This document shows, piece after piece, positions 1 to 6,994 of a stretch of DNA of 8,097 nucleotides. The notes beneath the pieces are model-generated. The model was not told the DNA's origin and ran no database searches. It worked only from the letters and a program-made list of their open reading frames with translations. Origin of the DNA: Candidatus Kuenenia stuttgartensis (GTDB lineage Bacteria > Planctomycetota > Planctomycetia > Isosphaerales > Isosphaeraceae); contig CAMBZY010000131.1 of NCBI GenBank assembly GCA_945872325.1, positions 1 through 8,097 on the forward strand. Reading direction: 5' to 3'. The translations under genes and the position numbers were made by a program. The first letter of the stretch is position 1. Each line of letters opens with the position of its first letter.

Positions 1-2
1 GC

Positions 3-482
3 ACCGCTCGTCCGTTTCCGACCATGAATGTGTATGAACGAGGCCACCGGTTCCTGATCCTGGCGGAATTGCCGGGCGTTGATCCTGCTGCGATTGAAGT
101 CAGTGTTGCAGGTGACACTCTGACCATCCGAGGCGAGCGTCGACGCGATGATCGTGTTCCCGACGACCAGTACCGCCGTCAGGAACGCCCGTTTGGCCAT
201 TGGGAACGAAGCGTGACCTTACCAGAATCGGTCCTGGCAAACGAAGTCTCCGCAGATATCGAAAACGGAGTTCTCCGGATCGAACTGCCCAAAGCCGTCC
301 GTCCAAGACCTCAACAAATCCCGGTCACAGCCAGATCCGCCAAAAACCCGGGCACTGCAACCCGTCATCGAGCTTTGGAACCACCACAATCACAGACAGC
401 CTCTCAGTTACCAAGGCCCACATTGCCAGCCAGCGAAATTGAAATCAACTCTCCAGCAGTCTTAGATGAGGGTCATTCATGA
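3..482 (+). CDS. Small heat-shock protein, Hsp20/alpha-crystallin family (5' end outside window)
   Basis: Hsp20 proteins are ATP-independent cytoplasmic holdases that bind unfolding proteins and pass them to DnaK/ClpB. The alpha-crystallin domain is clear. Counting from the ATG at position 24, AELPGV lies at residues 14-19, the hydrophobic strands follow, and the hallmark ENGVLRIELPK spans 80-90. A C-terminal I-x-I/V motif (IPV, 99-101) normally docks subunits into oligomers. The frame is open upstream of that ATG and reads ARPFPT-MNVYE, the usual run into this domain, so the ATG is probably internal and the real start lies before the window. About 51 residues follow the IPV motif, rich in Ser, Thr, Pro and Gln; this tail is much longer than the usual 10-20. 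The stop overlaps the start of the next hsp20 gene (ATGA), so the two are probably co-translated. The family call is firm; the start is unknown. Confidence 0.93.
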   Translation, partial: TARPFPTMNVYERGHRFLILAELPGVDPAAIEVSVAGDTLTIRGERRRDDRVPDDQYRRQERPFGHWERSVTLPESVLANEVSADIENGVLRIELPKAVRPRPQQIPVTARSAKNPGTATRHRALEPPQSQTASQLPRPTLPASEIEINSPAVLDEGHS

Positions 483-988
483 ACCCAAACCCACGCTGGG
501 TACGTGTTTCTGTGACAGGATTACCGCACGGAATGCTCCCACCTGGCATCTCTCAAGACCCTCGCCAACAGCACGAACAACAGGCCCATTTCCCCCCCGC
601 TCCGGAAGATTTAAGCGCAGGACTTGGCCCAGCCCGTGCTACCCCTCTGGTGGATATCCACGACAATAACGATGCACTCGTCCTCGAGGCAGACCTCCCG
701 GGCGTCGCCGAGGAAGATATCGTTGTTGAGCTTAAGCAGAATGTCCTGAAGCTGATCGCTAAAGTCCGCAGGCCTGACCTCGACAGCGCTCGCCCACTGG
801 CCCTTGAATCCACCGTGATCGCCTACGAACGTTCATTCATCCTTAGCGATGAATTTGACCGCGAACAAATTCAGGCTGAATACGAACATGGAGTGCTCAG
901 GCTGACCATCCCCCGCACCCAGCGGATTGTCAGCCGCAGGATCGCCGTGAATGCCCGAACAAAAAAGCCGGGCGAACCTGAAAGCTGA
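479..988 (+). CDS. Small heat-shock protein, Hsp20/alpha-crystallin family (second of a tandem pair)
   Basis: This is a second, divergent Hsp20 holdase of 169 residues. Residues 1-54 form a Pro/Gln-rich N-terminal arm. The alpha-crystallin domain runs from about 56 to 148, with EADLPGV at 70-76, AYERSFILS at 115-123 and the EHGVLRLTIP signature at 136-145. The I-x-I/V motif is IAV at 155-157, followed by a short 12-residue tail. The ATG at 479 overlaps the upstream stop as ATGA and has a GAGGG Shine-Dalgarno at 468-472, six bases away, which supports this start; the Met at residue 19 is a weaker alternative. Apart from family signature residues it shares little with its neighbour, so the pair is an old duplication or a hetero-oligomer pair rather than a recent copy. 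No plus-strand terminator is visible after it. Its last codons contain the probable terminator of the opposing gene. Confidence 0.95.
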   Translation: MNPNPRWVRVSVTGLPHGMLPPGISQDPRQQHEQQAHFPPAPEDLSAGLGPARATPLVDIHDNNDALVLEADLPGVAEEDIVVELKQNVLKLIAKVRRPDLDSARPLALESTVIAYERSFILSDEFDREQIQAEYEHGVLRLTIPRTQRIVSRRIAVNARTKKPGEPES

Positions 989-1002
989 TCCAGGTTCGCG
1001 CC
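961..1002 (-). terminator. Intrinsic terminator of the PpiC-type lipoprotein gene
   Basis: Read on the minus strand, GCGAACCTG (999-991) pairs with CAGGTTCGC (980-972). This gives a perfect 9-bp stem with a 10-nt loop, extendable by two G-C pairs past one bulged base. Five bases after the 9-bp stem comes a run of six T (966-961). This is the classic Rho-independent layout, about 25 bases beyond the stop codon of the lipoprotein gene. The plus strand has no T-run after the stem, so it should act in one direction only. The whole structure sits in the coding end and stop codon of the second hsp20 gene. Confidence 0.7.
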
Positions 1003-1026
1003 AAACATTTCAACCTAAATTCTTGC

Positions 1027-2901
1027 TCACAATGGTGATGGCCCACTTGGTCCAGCCATTATACCCCGCGTAGGAGTTGGTCCAGCTGGTGCCAGAGTGG
1101 ACGGAATATCCTCCGACAGCACAGGCGATGCATGAGGCGAACCGAGCTTCCCATACGGCCCTGATGACGATGATGATCCACCCGCCGATTCCTGAGGAAC
1201 GCTCTGGGCGCTAGGAGTCCCTGATGGCTGCTGCAAAGTTGGACTCACCACGGCTGGTGATGGTGCCAATGGCGATGCTGGACTGTTCAACGTGTTCGTT
1301 TTTTGAACCTGATTGTCTGAACCAGGCATTGCCAATTGTGGCAGAGAATCGAAAATTGTCACCACCACAGCCTGCTTCCTCAGGTCTTTCACAAAACCCA
1401 TCGAAGCCTCGCCGAGCTTCTCATTCCGAAGCTTGTTCTGAATATCCGTCTGAACCTCGTCGAACCGGGCTGGTCCAGCCTCCCGACTCGTCTCCAGCTT
1501 AACGATGTGAAACGCCTGCTCAGTCCCAATCGGGCCAGCCACCTGCCCCGGCTTCAGACTTGCCAAAGCTTGATTGATTTCCTGCAAAGCGAATCCACCA
1601 GGAGAGGTCTCCCACAATCCACCCTGATCAGCCGTTGGGCCTTTGCCTGCCGTTTTGGCAAGCGTTGCAAAGTCTTGATTCGCCTGAACTTGCTGAAGAA
1701 CGGACTTGGCCTTCTCCTCAGCCGCCTGCTTGTTCCCAGCCTCGATCGGGATCCGGATCTCGCGCCAGGTGAGCTGTGCAGGGCGGTCAAACTCAGTCAG
1801 GTGAGTGTTGTAATAACGCCTCATATCCACCAGCGAAACGTAAGTCTTTCCGCTCAGCTTCATCCCCATGAACTCGTGAGCCACCGCATCGTTCATAAAC
1901 TCTTTTTTCGCAGAGTCCAAAGACCGACCCTGCTTGCGCAAAACCTGATCAAGTTCGTAAGTCGACTCCACCTTATTCTTTTTCATCATCGGAGGGATCT
2001 GCTGTTCGACCCACACGCGTTCAATCTGCTTCAGCAAAGCGTCCTTTTGCTTATCGCTCTTCATCATCCGATGCGCTTCCTGAACGATCAGCATCCTGTC
2101 CACCATCTGGTTCAAAACCATCCGCGAAATCATCAAACCATCGCGTCTCGGGATCGACTGACCCGCCGGAACGTTCTGCTTGATCCAGTCCTGAACCGCG
2201 ATGTTCAAATCATAAACAGTGATAATTTCCTTATCGACAGTCGCAGCCACCCGTCCAGCCGAAACGGCTGTGGGCGGGAGACCTTCCATACTAAAAGCCG
2301 CCATAGGACCCTGACCGGCAGCCGGGGCCGCTTTCGGTTGTTCATCCTGTTGATTGCTGGCAGGCTGCGTTTGCGGATCACTTTTCTGACCCGTATTTTG
2401 CGATACCGGTGGCAATGGCTGAGCGACCGGTTCTGCCGAAGGTGAACCTGGAAGGGGACTTGCAGCATGCTCTACCGAACTGGCAACGGGTGGCAAAGCC
2501 GCAGTCTGTGACCCTAATGGAAGTGGATTCGCACCGACAGGTTCAGGCTGAGCCTGAGGAGTTTCAATCAGAGCCACTTGGGGCGTCTGCCCGGCGACCG
2601 GTACGCTAGAGGACTCGGCTGCTTTTGGGCTTCCAACTGCTCCGAGCATGATCGGCTCGGCTCCACCCGATCTCTGGGATGGGTTTGAAGTCGCTCTGGC
2701 TGGATCTTGATTACGACTTGCCAGAATCGAGTCAGGGTCGCTAGTTCCACGGTTGATCACACTCTGGATCGGTGGCAAACTCGCCACATCCACAGGCCCT
2801 GGACTAGGCCAGTTGGGATCATCCTGAACGGACGCATGGCGACAGCCCGCCACAAGGAGCAGTATGCATGGCAAAACCCGAAATTGACCGTATGAAGTCA
2901 T
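1027..2901 (-). CDS. Lipoprotein with parvulin-type (PpiC/SurA-like) peptidyl-prolyl isomerase domain
   Basis: Parvulins isomerise Xaa-Pro bonds; SurA and PrsA relatives fold exported proteins at the envelope. Counting from the ATG at 2901 (624 residues), residues 1-20 form a lipoprotein signal peptide with lipobox LVAGC, so Cys20 should be lipidated and the protein membrane-anchored outside the cytoplasm. Residues 21 to about 212 are low-complexity Pro/Ser/Gln/Ala. Residues 215-370 are a helical SurA-N-like segment (TVDKEIITVYDLN onward). Residues 375-472 are the PpiC domain, with DQGGLWETSPGGF, SLKPGQVAGPI and QAFHIVKLE containing His465. Residues from 526 on are another Pro/Ser tail. The histidine usual in the first strand (A-x-HIL) is absent; the strand reads TWREIRIP. 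The frame extends to a TTG at 2910 (three more codons) and a GTG at 2904. An AAGGA sits 4 bases before the TTG and 13 before the ATG, so the start is uncertain. Fold assignment is secure; catalytic activity is not. Confidence 0.88.
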   Translation of the reverse strand: MTSYGQFRVLPCILLLVAGCRHASVQDDPNWPSPGPVDVASLPPIQSVINRGTSDPDSILASRNQDPARATSNPSQRSGGAEPIMLGAVGSPKAAESSSVPVAGQTPQVALIETPQAQPEPVGANPLPLGSQTAALPPVASSVEHAASPLPGSPSAEPVAQPLPPVSQNTGQKSDPQTQPASNQQDEQPKAAPAAGQGPMAAFSMEGLPPTAVSAGRVAATVDKEIITVYDLNIAVQDWIKQNVPAGQSIPRRDGLMISRMVLNQMVDRMLIVQEAHRMMKSDKQKDALLKQIERVWVEQQIPPMMKKNKVESTYELDQVLRKQGRSLDSAKKEFMNDAVAHEFMGMKLSGKTYVSLVDMRRYYNTHLTEFDRPAQLTWREIRIPIEAGNKQAAEEKAKSVLQQVQANQDFATLAKTAGKGPTADQGGLWETSPGGFALQEINQALASLKPGQVAGPIGTEQAFHIVKLETSREAGPARFDEVQTDIQNKLRNEKLGEASMGFVKDLRKQAVVVTIFDSLPQLAMPGSDNQVQKTNTLNSPASPLAPSPAVVSPTLQQPSGTPSAQSVPQESAGGSSSSSGPYGKLGSPHASPVLSEDIPSTLAPAGPTPTRGIMAGPSGPSPL

Positions 2902-3038
2902 CACGCCCAAACCATCCTTGGAGAGGCGAAAGGGTCTAGAAAATCCGGAATAAGCCCCTTTCTAACAGAACCTGATAAATCGACAAGGCCAAATCTTGCG
3001 AACGGCCGGATGAACATCGACGTCATCCGTTCGCTCCA

Positions 3039-3110
3039 CGAATGGTGGGCTTCACCCCACCCTACATGGGCGGCTTTGTTCCTGTAGGGTGGGGTGAAGC
3101 CCACCATTCG
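3039..3110. repeat. Perfect 28-bp inverted repeat with 16-nt loop (REP/BIME-like palindrome)
   Basis: The left arm (3039-3066, beginning CGAATGGTGGGCTTCACC) is exactly reverse-complementary to the right arm (3083-3110) with no mismatch, around a 16-base spacer at 3067-3082. Each arm can also fold alone, since GGTGGG and CCCACC flank a six-base loop. The element is therefore two small REP-like hairpins placed head to head, the geometry of a BIME. GGTGGG/CCCACC repeats of this look are familiar as interspersed intergenic elements in several phyla. The arms translate to VGFTPPY or GWGEAHHS on the two strands, which creates spurious frames. It could act in transcription termination, mRNA stability or as a mobile repeat; the sequence alone does not decide. 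Confidence 0.85.
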
Positions 3111-3332
3111 CAAATCCATGTGGAATGTCTGCACCATAAATCGTGGGTTGCGTTCGAACTCCCGGTTGATTTTAAAACGGGAACGAAATTTCGGCCTGCG
3201 CCCAATCTACGTGCCAGAAAACCAAAACCATCCCACAATCAGGAAATCACCTCCTGATCACAATCCGAAATCTGGGCAATAAACTCCGAAAAAGCAGACT
3301 GGTCGGATCAGAAAAACAGCGACTATCATCCC

Positions 3333-3344
3333 GATCTTAAGATC
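3333..3344. repeat. 12-bp perfect palindrome GATCTTAAGATC
   Basis: This is a perfect dyad about 190 bases before the next plus-strand start. It has the size of an operator half-site pair, but nothing links it to a particular regulator and it could be chance. Confidence 0.35.
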
Positions 3345-3436
3345 AACGATCCAAAAATCCCGTAAACACAATTTCGCAGATCTCAATTAATCAGCCATAT
3401 TATAGACACACGAGCCAAACGGCTCAGCCGATCAAA

Positions 3437-3487
3437 CCCATATACGCAATGATTCACCCTAATACGCAACACATCCCATATACGGGC
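3437..3487 (+). promoter_or_regulatory. Three phased CCC-ATACG direct repeats, candidate regulator sites
   Basis: CCCATATACGCAA (3437-3449), CCCTAATACGCAA (3457-3469) and CCCATATACGGGC (3475-3487) begin 20 and 18 bases apart, close to two helical turns. They lie roughly 50-100 bases upstream of the ATG at 3536, where activator or repressor sites usually occur. The copies share CCC, two A/T bases and ATACG, and the first two also share CAA. Binding by a regulator is an inference. Confidence 0.4.
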
Positions 3488-3535
3488 TAAACCAGCTCTT
3501 TCCCCACGACCATAGAAAGCGACCGGACCCAGGAT

Positions 3536-5185
3536 ATGACTCAAAAACAAGCCGCCCCGCTCTGCAAAACGCCAAATGCACCGTTGATCGCAGAGAAGCC
3601 CCTGCTTCCTCCTCTCAAAACCCGAATGCAGATCAACCGTGAAAATGCCCAGCATTCGACAGGCCCGAAGTCACCCGAAGGCAAGCTGGCCAGTCGCCAA
3701 AACTCCACCACCCACGCCCTCAGAACCCAGGTGGCTCTGCCTCGCGAAATCATGGAAGAAATGGCCGGCCATTTCTGGCAACTTGCCAACGCTTACAAAC
3801 CTACGAACGCGATTGCTGTCAATTCCATTCTTGAACTCACCATGTGCGCCTGGAAAAACCGCCGCCTTTTTGAACAATACGCTGTAAACAACGCTCGCTC
3901 CAAGCAAACCATCACCAATCACCGCGTCTCGAAAAATCAGAGGGCCGCTCACCATTGGTTCCAAAAACTTCAGATCGACCCCTCAAAGTCACTCATCAAA
4001 CTGGCGGAATCCACCGAGGGCCTGACCCTCCTGATCGAAGCGGCCCAAACCCTTCTCGTCGAACTCATGAAACCTGATGGAACAGGCTTCTGGACAGTCA
4101 ATCAACTCCACCTCGCACTCGCCCTGATGGGCTTTCGACCAACCGAGGTCTGGAATGCCCCTGCCATCAGGACGTTCTGGTCAAGCTGGATGGCCATCCA
4201 TCCTCACCCTGCAACATGTGTCGACCAATGCAACAATCACACCAATGTCGAGCAGGAATATCACGAACGAATCAGCGAAGCCATCAATCACCGCCCTCAG
4301 CCCGATCTGGCCAGAACCTTTCTGGAAGATGAAATCCAGAAACGAGTCTGCTCCTGGACACAAAACTACCAGTCCCTTGAGGAGGATGAACTCGCTCTGC
4401 AACCACTCGATAAAATGTCGTCCGGATGGCCCACCGGCCGAGATTCAAACCAGCATCTCTTACACTTGAGGTACGTATCCTCAAACGACCGTAAAACACG
4501 TGAACTCCAAGCCCTCCTGCTCACCTTTCCAACCCTCGAAAATCCATCCGACTGGCAGTTCGACCACACCATGCTCCCATCCGACTGGCGTGCCGTACTC
4601 ATGACTTCCAACGAAGAATCCGCCCACGATCAGGCGATCCATCAAATTTACGACCCACCTCCCCAACTTCAGGAGTCCATCGAACAGTCCATCTTCCGTA
4701 ACGCCGCCTCATCACAGAATTCAGAGCCTTACCCTATCCACCCAAAGACCGTCGAACCTTTGGCTCTCAGTTCGCCGATGGCCGCTCTTGGAATCGTCCT
4801 CGCCAACGGCGGCTTTAACCATGTCCATGATGCTCAATCGGTTAGCGACGCAATGATGAAGGAATATCTCGAGAACCGGAGAATTAAAGAACTCCAATCC
4901 CCACCCCCTACCATCGACAGTCAACCAAATCCCCTTGACCAACCTCTGAAAGAATCTGAAATGCCGATCCACATGCCTCTCGTAAGCCAACCTGGCTTGG
5001 ATGCCTCCTCACAGAAGTCCCCCCAAGCCCTCCTCCGCCATCTCCGTAAAGACCAGCCCAAGCCAGCATCGCCTTCAAAAAAGCCGTCAGAACGCCGTAG
5101 AAAATCGGCCTTAACCGACCCTCAAACGCCAAAAGCCAGCCTACACATGCCCCCAATCAGCCTTCGCCCGATCACTTCGGTTTGA
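3536..5185 (+). CDS. Hypothetical protein with N-terminal 'NAQxSTGPxxPEGK' signature
   Basis: This 549-residue protein has no function I can assign. Residues 33-50, INRENAQHSTGPKSPEGK, followed by N56 and H60, match an N-terminal signature (typically NAxxSTGPxTxEGKxxxxxNAxxHGL) found in many uncharacterised proteins of planctomycetes and acidobacteria. A Trp- and helix-rich stretch follows to about residue 160 (MAGHFWQLANAY, MCAWKNRRLFEQYA). The middle shows no recognised domain. The last 60-70 residues are basic and Pro/Ser-rich (KKPSERRRKS). There is no signal peptide or membrane segment, so it is probably cytoplasmic. AGGA lies only one base before the ATG, too close for a proper Shine-Dalgarno; M31 (position 3626) is a possible later start that keeps the signature. 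Three phased repeats precede it. Its 3' end overlaps the convergent cytochrome gene by 14 bp. The frame is probably real given its length and the signature; its role is unknown. Confidence 0.75.
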   Translation: MTQKQAAPLCKTPNAPLIAEKPLLPPLKTRMQINRENAQHSTGPKSPEGKLASRQNSTTHALRTQVALPREIMEEMAGHFWQLANAYKPTNAIAVNSILELTMCAWKNRRLFEQYAVNNARSKQTITNHRVSKNQRAAHHWFQKLQIDPSKSLIKLAESTEGLTLLIEAAQTLLVELMKPDGTGFWTVNQLHLALALMGFRPTEVWNAPAIRTFWSSWMAIHPHPATCVDQCNNHTNVEQEYHERISEAINHRPQPDLARTFLEDEIQKRVCSWTQNYQSLEEDELALQPLDKMSSGWPTGRDSNQHLLHLRYVSSNDRKTRELQALLLTFPTLENPSDWQFDHTMLPSDWRAVLMTSNEESAHDQAIHQIYDPPPQLQESIEQSIFRNAASSQNSEPYPIHPKTVEPLALSSPMAALGIVLANGGFNHVHDAQSVSDAMMKEYLENRRIKELQSPPPTIDSQPNPLDQPLKESEMPIHMPLVSQPGLDASSQKSPQALLRHLRKDQPKPASPSKKPSERRRKSALTDPQTPKASLHMPPISLRPITSV

Positions 5186-6494
5186 CAGTCAAAAACTCCA
5201 GAAGATCGCGCATGGCGGGCTCGCCCAAGGTGCCCGCCAAGCCTGATGGCATCACAGAGCTGGTCGATGGCCTTAGTTCTTCCACATCTGCTGACGAAAC
5301 TTTTAAGACCTTTGCATCCGTATCGACAATTTCCAGATTCAGGGCATCCACCGATCTCACCACACCCATCGAGACCTGCCCACCCTTTAAAGCCACGCTG
5401 AACGAAGGATATCCCGGATGAATCCGGTCGCTCGGAGCATTGATATGATGAAACACCAAGCTGCGATCCGCCCCACGAAGGCCCGTCAAATCAGGCCCAA
5501 TCTTGCCGCCCTGCCCGTCCACGGCATGACAGTTGGCACATTTTGCAGCCTCAGAATAAAAAACCTGACGCCCCTTGACTCCATCTCCACCAGTCAAATC
5601 ATAAGGCGGAGGGGCAATCGCAAGTGTCGCTTCAGGGGCTGCTTCCGGAGCCCATGGAACCAGAAAATTCTCCATGGAAAGAACTTGTGAACTCGCAGCA
5701 GACCCCTTCCTGGCCGGCTTGGTCACCTCCCAGAAATCCGTTTCCGAAATCGGTAGTTCCGTGGCGGGCAACACAACTTTTAATTCCATCTCCGTTCCTG
5801 CCGACTCCAGTTTCAAACTCGCAAAATAACGCCCACCTGCCGCTTTCGAACCCGTTTTTTCGCCATTAATTTCGAGCGTAAACTCTCTGCCTGAAAGGAA
5901 TGTCAACTCATGCTCGCCTTCTGCCAAACGAAGCCATCCGTGCATCATAAGTGGCTGTTTTGGATCGATCCATGCCGATTCCACTGCCTTCAAGGCCGGC
6001 TCAAAACCAGCATATTCCGCCAGTTTTTTCCGATCCATCAGCATCGGCAAAACCATTTTAGGGCCATGATCTGGCTGATCCACAACACCAATCTTCACAG
6101 ACAATCCCCAAAACGCCACGGCCAGAGTCACATCCCCAATCGTCAATTGATGCACTTCCGGAGAGACCACAGGGTCGGTCGTCAGCCTGACAAGGTGGCC
6201 ACCCTCTTCCACCTTAACGGCCACCACCCGCGTGGCACCGAGTTTCTGGCGACCCAGCAGAAGTTTCGGATCGTCGGGCCGATTCACCCCTTTGGGCCAC
6301 TGGCCAGTCAGCAAATATTGACCAACAAATGGCTTAAGATCTTGCTCGTTCAAAGGTTCAGCATAATGGCCCACCCACTGGCCAGGGCCGGTCGAATGAG
6401 CCATCAGTGTGATCGGATCCTTCGCCTGACAGGGAATGGCAAATACAACGTAAATAACGGCTGCAATGAATGTTCGGATTCGATGAGACAGCAT
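5172..6494 (-). CDS. Secreted mono-haem c-type cytochrome, Pirellula/Verrucomicrobium-type haem-binding domain
   Basis: This 440-residue protein starts with a signal peptide (MLSHRIRTFIAAVIYVVFA, likely cleaved after CQA at 22-24), placing it outside the cytoplasm. Residues 180-245 are beta-rich (HGWLRLAEGEHELTF, FTLEINGEKTG) and resemble a PA14-like carbohydrate-binding fold, a tentative call. The C-terminus from about 300 to 437 fits the planctomycete haem-binding domain (TIGR02603 as I recall it). It has GRQVFYSEAAKCANCH with the CxxCH haem site at 319-323, GQGGKIGPDLTGL, APSDRIHPGYPSF, and SSVMPSGLAG, where Met415 is the likely distal iron ligand. It is probably an electron carrier, or the redox partner of a secreted dehydrogenase. 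In related planctomycete proteins this domain is often fused to dehydrogenase or beta-propeller modules; no such enzyme domain is seen here. No good Shine-Dalgarno precedes the ATG. The gene is divergent from the DUF485-symporter pair across 200 bp. Confidence 0.88.
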   Translation of the reverse strand: MLSHRIRTFIAAVIYVVFAIPCQAKDPITLMAHSTGPGQWVGHYAEPLNEQDLKPFVGQYLLTGQWPKGVNRPDDPKLLLGRQKLGATRVVAVKVEEGGHLVRLTTDPVVSPEVHQLTIGDVTLAVAFWGLSVKIGVVDQPDHGPKMVLPMLMDRKKLAEYAGFEPALKAVESAWIDPKQPLMMHGWLRLAEGEHELTFLSGREFTLEINGEKTGSKAAGGRYFASLKLESAGTEMELKVVLPATELPISETDFWEVTKPARKGSAASSQVLSMENFLVPWAPEAAPEATLAIAPPPYDLTGGDGVKGRQVFYSEAAKCANCHAVDGQGGKIGPDLTGLRGADRSLVFHHINAPSDRIHPGYPSFSVALKGGQVSMGVVRSVDALNLEIVDTDAKVLKVSSADVEELRPSTSSVMPSGLAGTLGEPAMRDLLEFLTVKPK

Positions 6495-6694
6495 GACGCA
6501 AAGCGTTCCATAGTAGGATGAGGGCAGGCGTTTCCAATATCACCATCTTGATCGTATCCCTGAGGCCCGTCAATTGGTCCAGTCATGAAAACTCGCCGGA
6601 AGTCTCGACATACGGCTTCGGATCGGCTATTTTTCGATCATCACCGTCGTTGAAAAACGATTCAAATTCAAGACCATCGAGAACGTAAAATACC

Positions 6695-6994
6695 ATGTCA
6701 CTCTTGCATGGCCCTGCGTCAGGGTCAGAAAACGAACCGCCGGAAGACCCCGCCATTCAGGCCAGAAATGCCCGGCTTGGGCTTCAACTATTCGGTGTTT
6801 ACGCCCTGATTTATGCACTTTATGTCATCACTGGAGCATTTCTGCCAGGTGTGATGAAGGCGGGATTGGCCGGTGTGAATGTCGCAGTGGTCTGGGGCTT
6901 TTTCCTGATCGTTCTGGCATTTGTCATGGCCCTGGTCTACGGACGACTGTGCGACCGCCCGATGTCCAGCCATAATCAGGAGAATTCCCGATGA
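6695..6994 (+). CDS. DUF485 small inner-membrane protein (YjcH-like)
   Basis: This 99-residue protein has an acidic, Pro-rich N-terminus (residues 1-22), an amphipathic start NARLGLQLF, and two membrane segments at about 30-50 (FGVYALIYALYVITGAFLPG) and 59-83 (NVAVVWGFFLIVLAFVMALVY). Length, the two-helix hairpin and the second helix ending in VYGRLCD fit DUF485. The E. coli member YjcH is co-transcribed with the acetate permease ActP; its biochemical role is not settled, and it may be a symporter partner. Here the same order is kept, with the stop codon overlapping the symporter start as ATGA. The upstream 200 bp is shared with the divergent cytochrome gene and must hold its promoter. No clear Shine-Dalgarno is visible before this ATG. 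Confidence 0.88.
   Translation: MSLLHGPASGSENEPPEDPAIQARNARLGLQLFGVYALIYALYVITGAFLPGVMKAGLAGVNVAVVWGFFLIVLAFVMALVYGRLCDRPMSSHNQENSR

Larger units (their letters stand above)
2911..3535. other. Gene-poor intergenic region with repeats
   Basis: These roughly 625 bases separate the divergently transcribed lipoprotein gene and the 549-residue hypothetical gene. The short open frames here have no recognisable domain, and several simply translate the palindrome. Supported contents are the long inverted repeat at 3039-3110, a 7-bp hairpin ATCAGGA/TCCTGAT at 3238-3258, the palindrome GATCTTAAGATC at 3333-3344, and three phased CCC-ATACG elements at 3437-3487. The region must carry promoters for both flanking genes. 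I could not place a convincing -35/-10 pair for either; TATTAT at 3398-3403 is at most a lone -10-like box. Confidence 0.6.

Noticed and set aside
1336..2445. A 369-residue plus-strand open frame opposite the PpiC lipoprotein gene
   Set aside because: It is antisense to a well-supported gene and has a shadow composition rich in Arg, Leu and His without any domain.
3042..3282. Short plus-strand open frames beginning MVGFTPPY or MKPTIRKS
   Set aside because: They start within the palindrome and mostly translate its arms or unconserved downstream sequence. No domain, no ribosome site and no support as genes.
5101..5118. TCGG/CCGA mini-hairpin followed by TTTT on the minus strand, considered as terminator for the cytochrome gene
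   Set aside because: Only four Watson-Crick pairs plus possible G-U pairs and a short T-run; too weak to call.
5213..5239. 8-bp stem TGGCGGGC/GCCCGCCA near the end of the cytochrome gene, considered as terminator for the plus-strand gene
   Set aside because: No T-run follows on the plus strand, and the bases encode the conserved SGLAGTLGEPA segment of the haem domain.
5910..6521. A 203-residue plus-strand open frame opposite the cytochrome gene
   Set aside because: Antisense to a gene with a signal peptide and CxxCH domain; rich in His, Arg and Gln and without recognisable features.
6661..6690. TTCAAA ... TAAAAT as a promoter for the DUF485 gene
   Set aside because: The spacer is 19 bases and the -10-like box lies only about three bases before the ATG, leaving no plausible transcript start.
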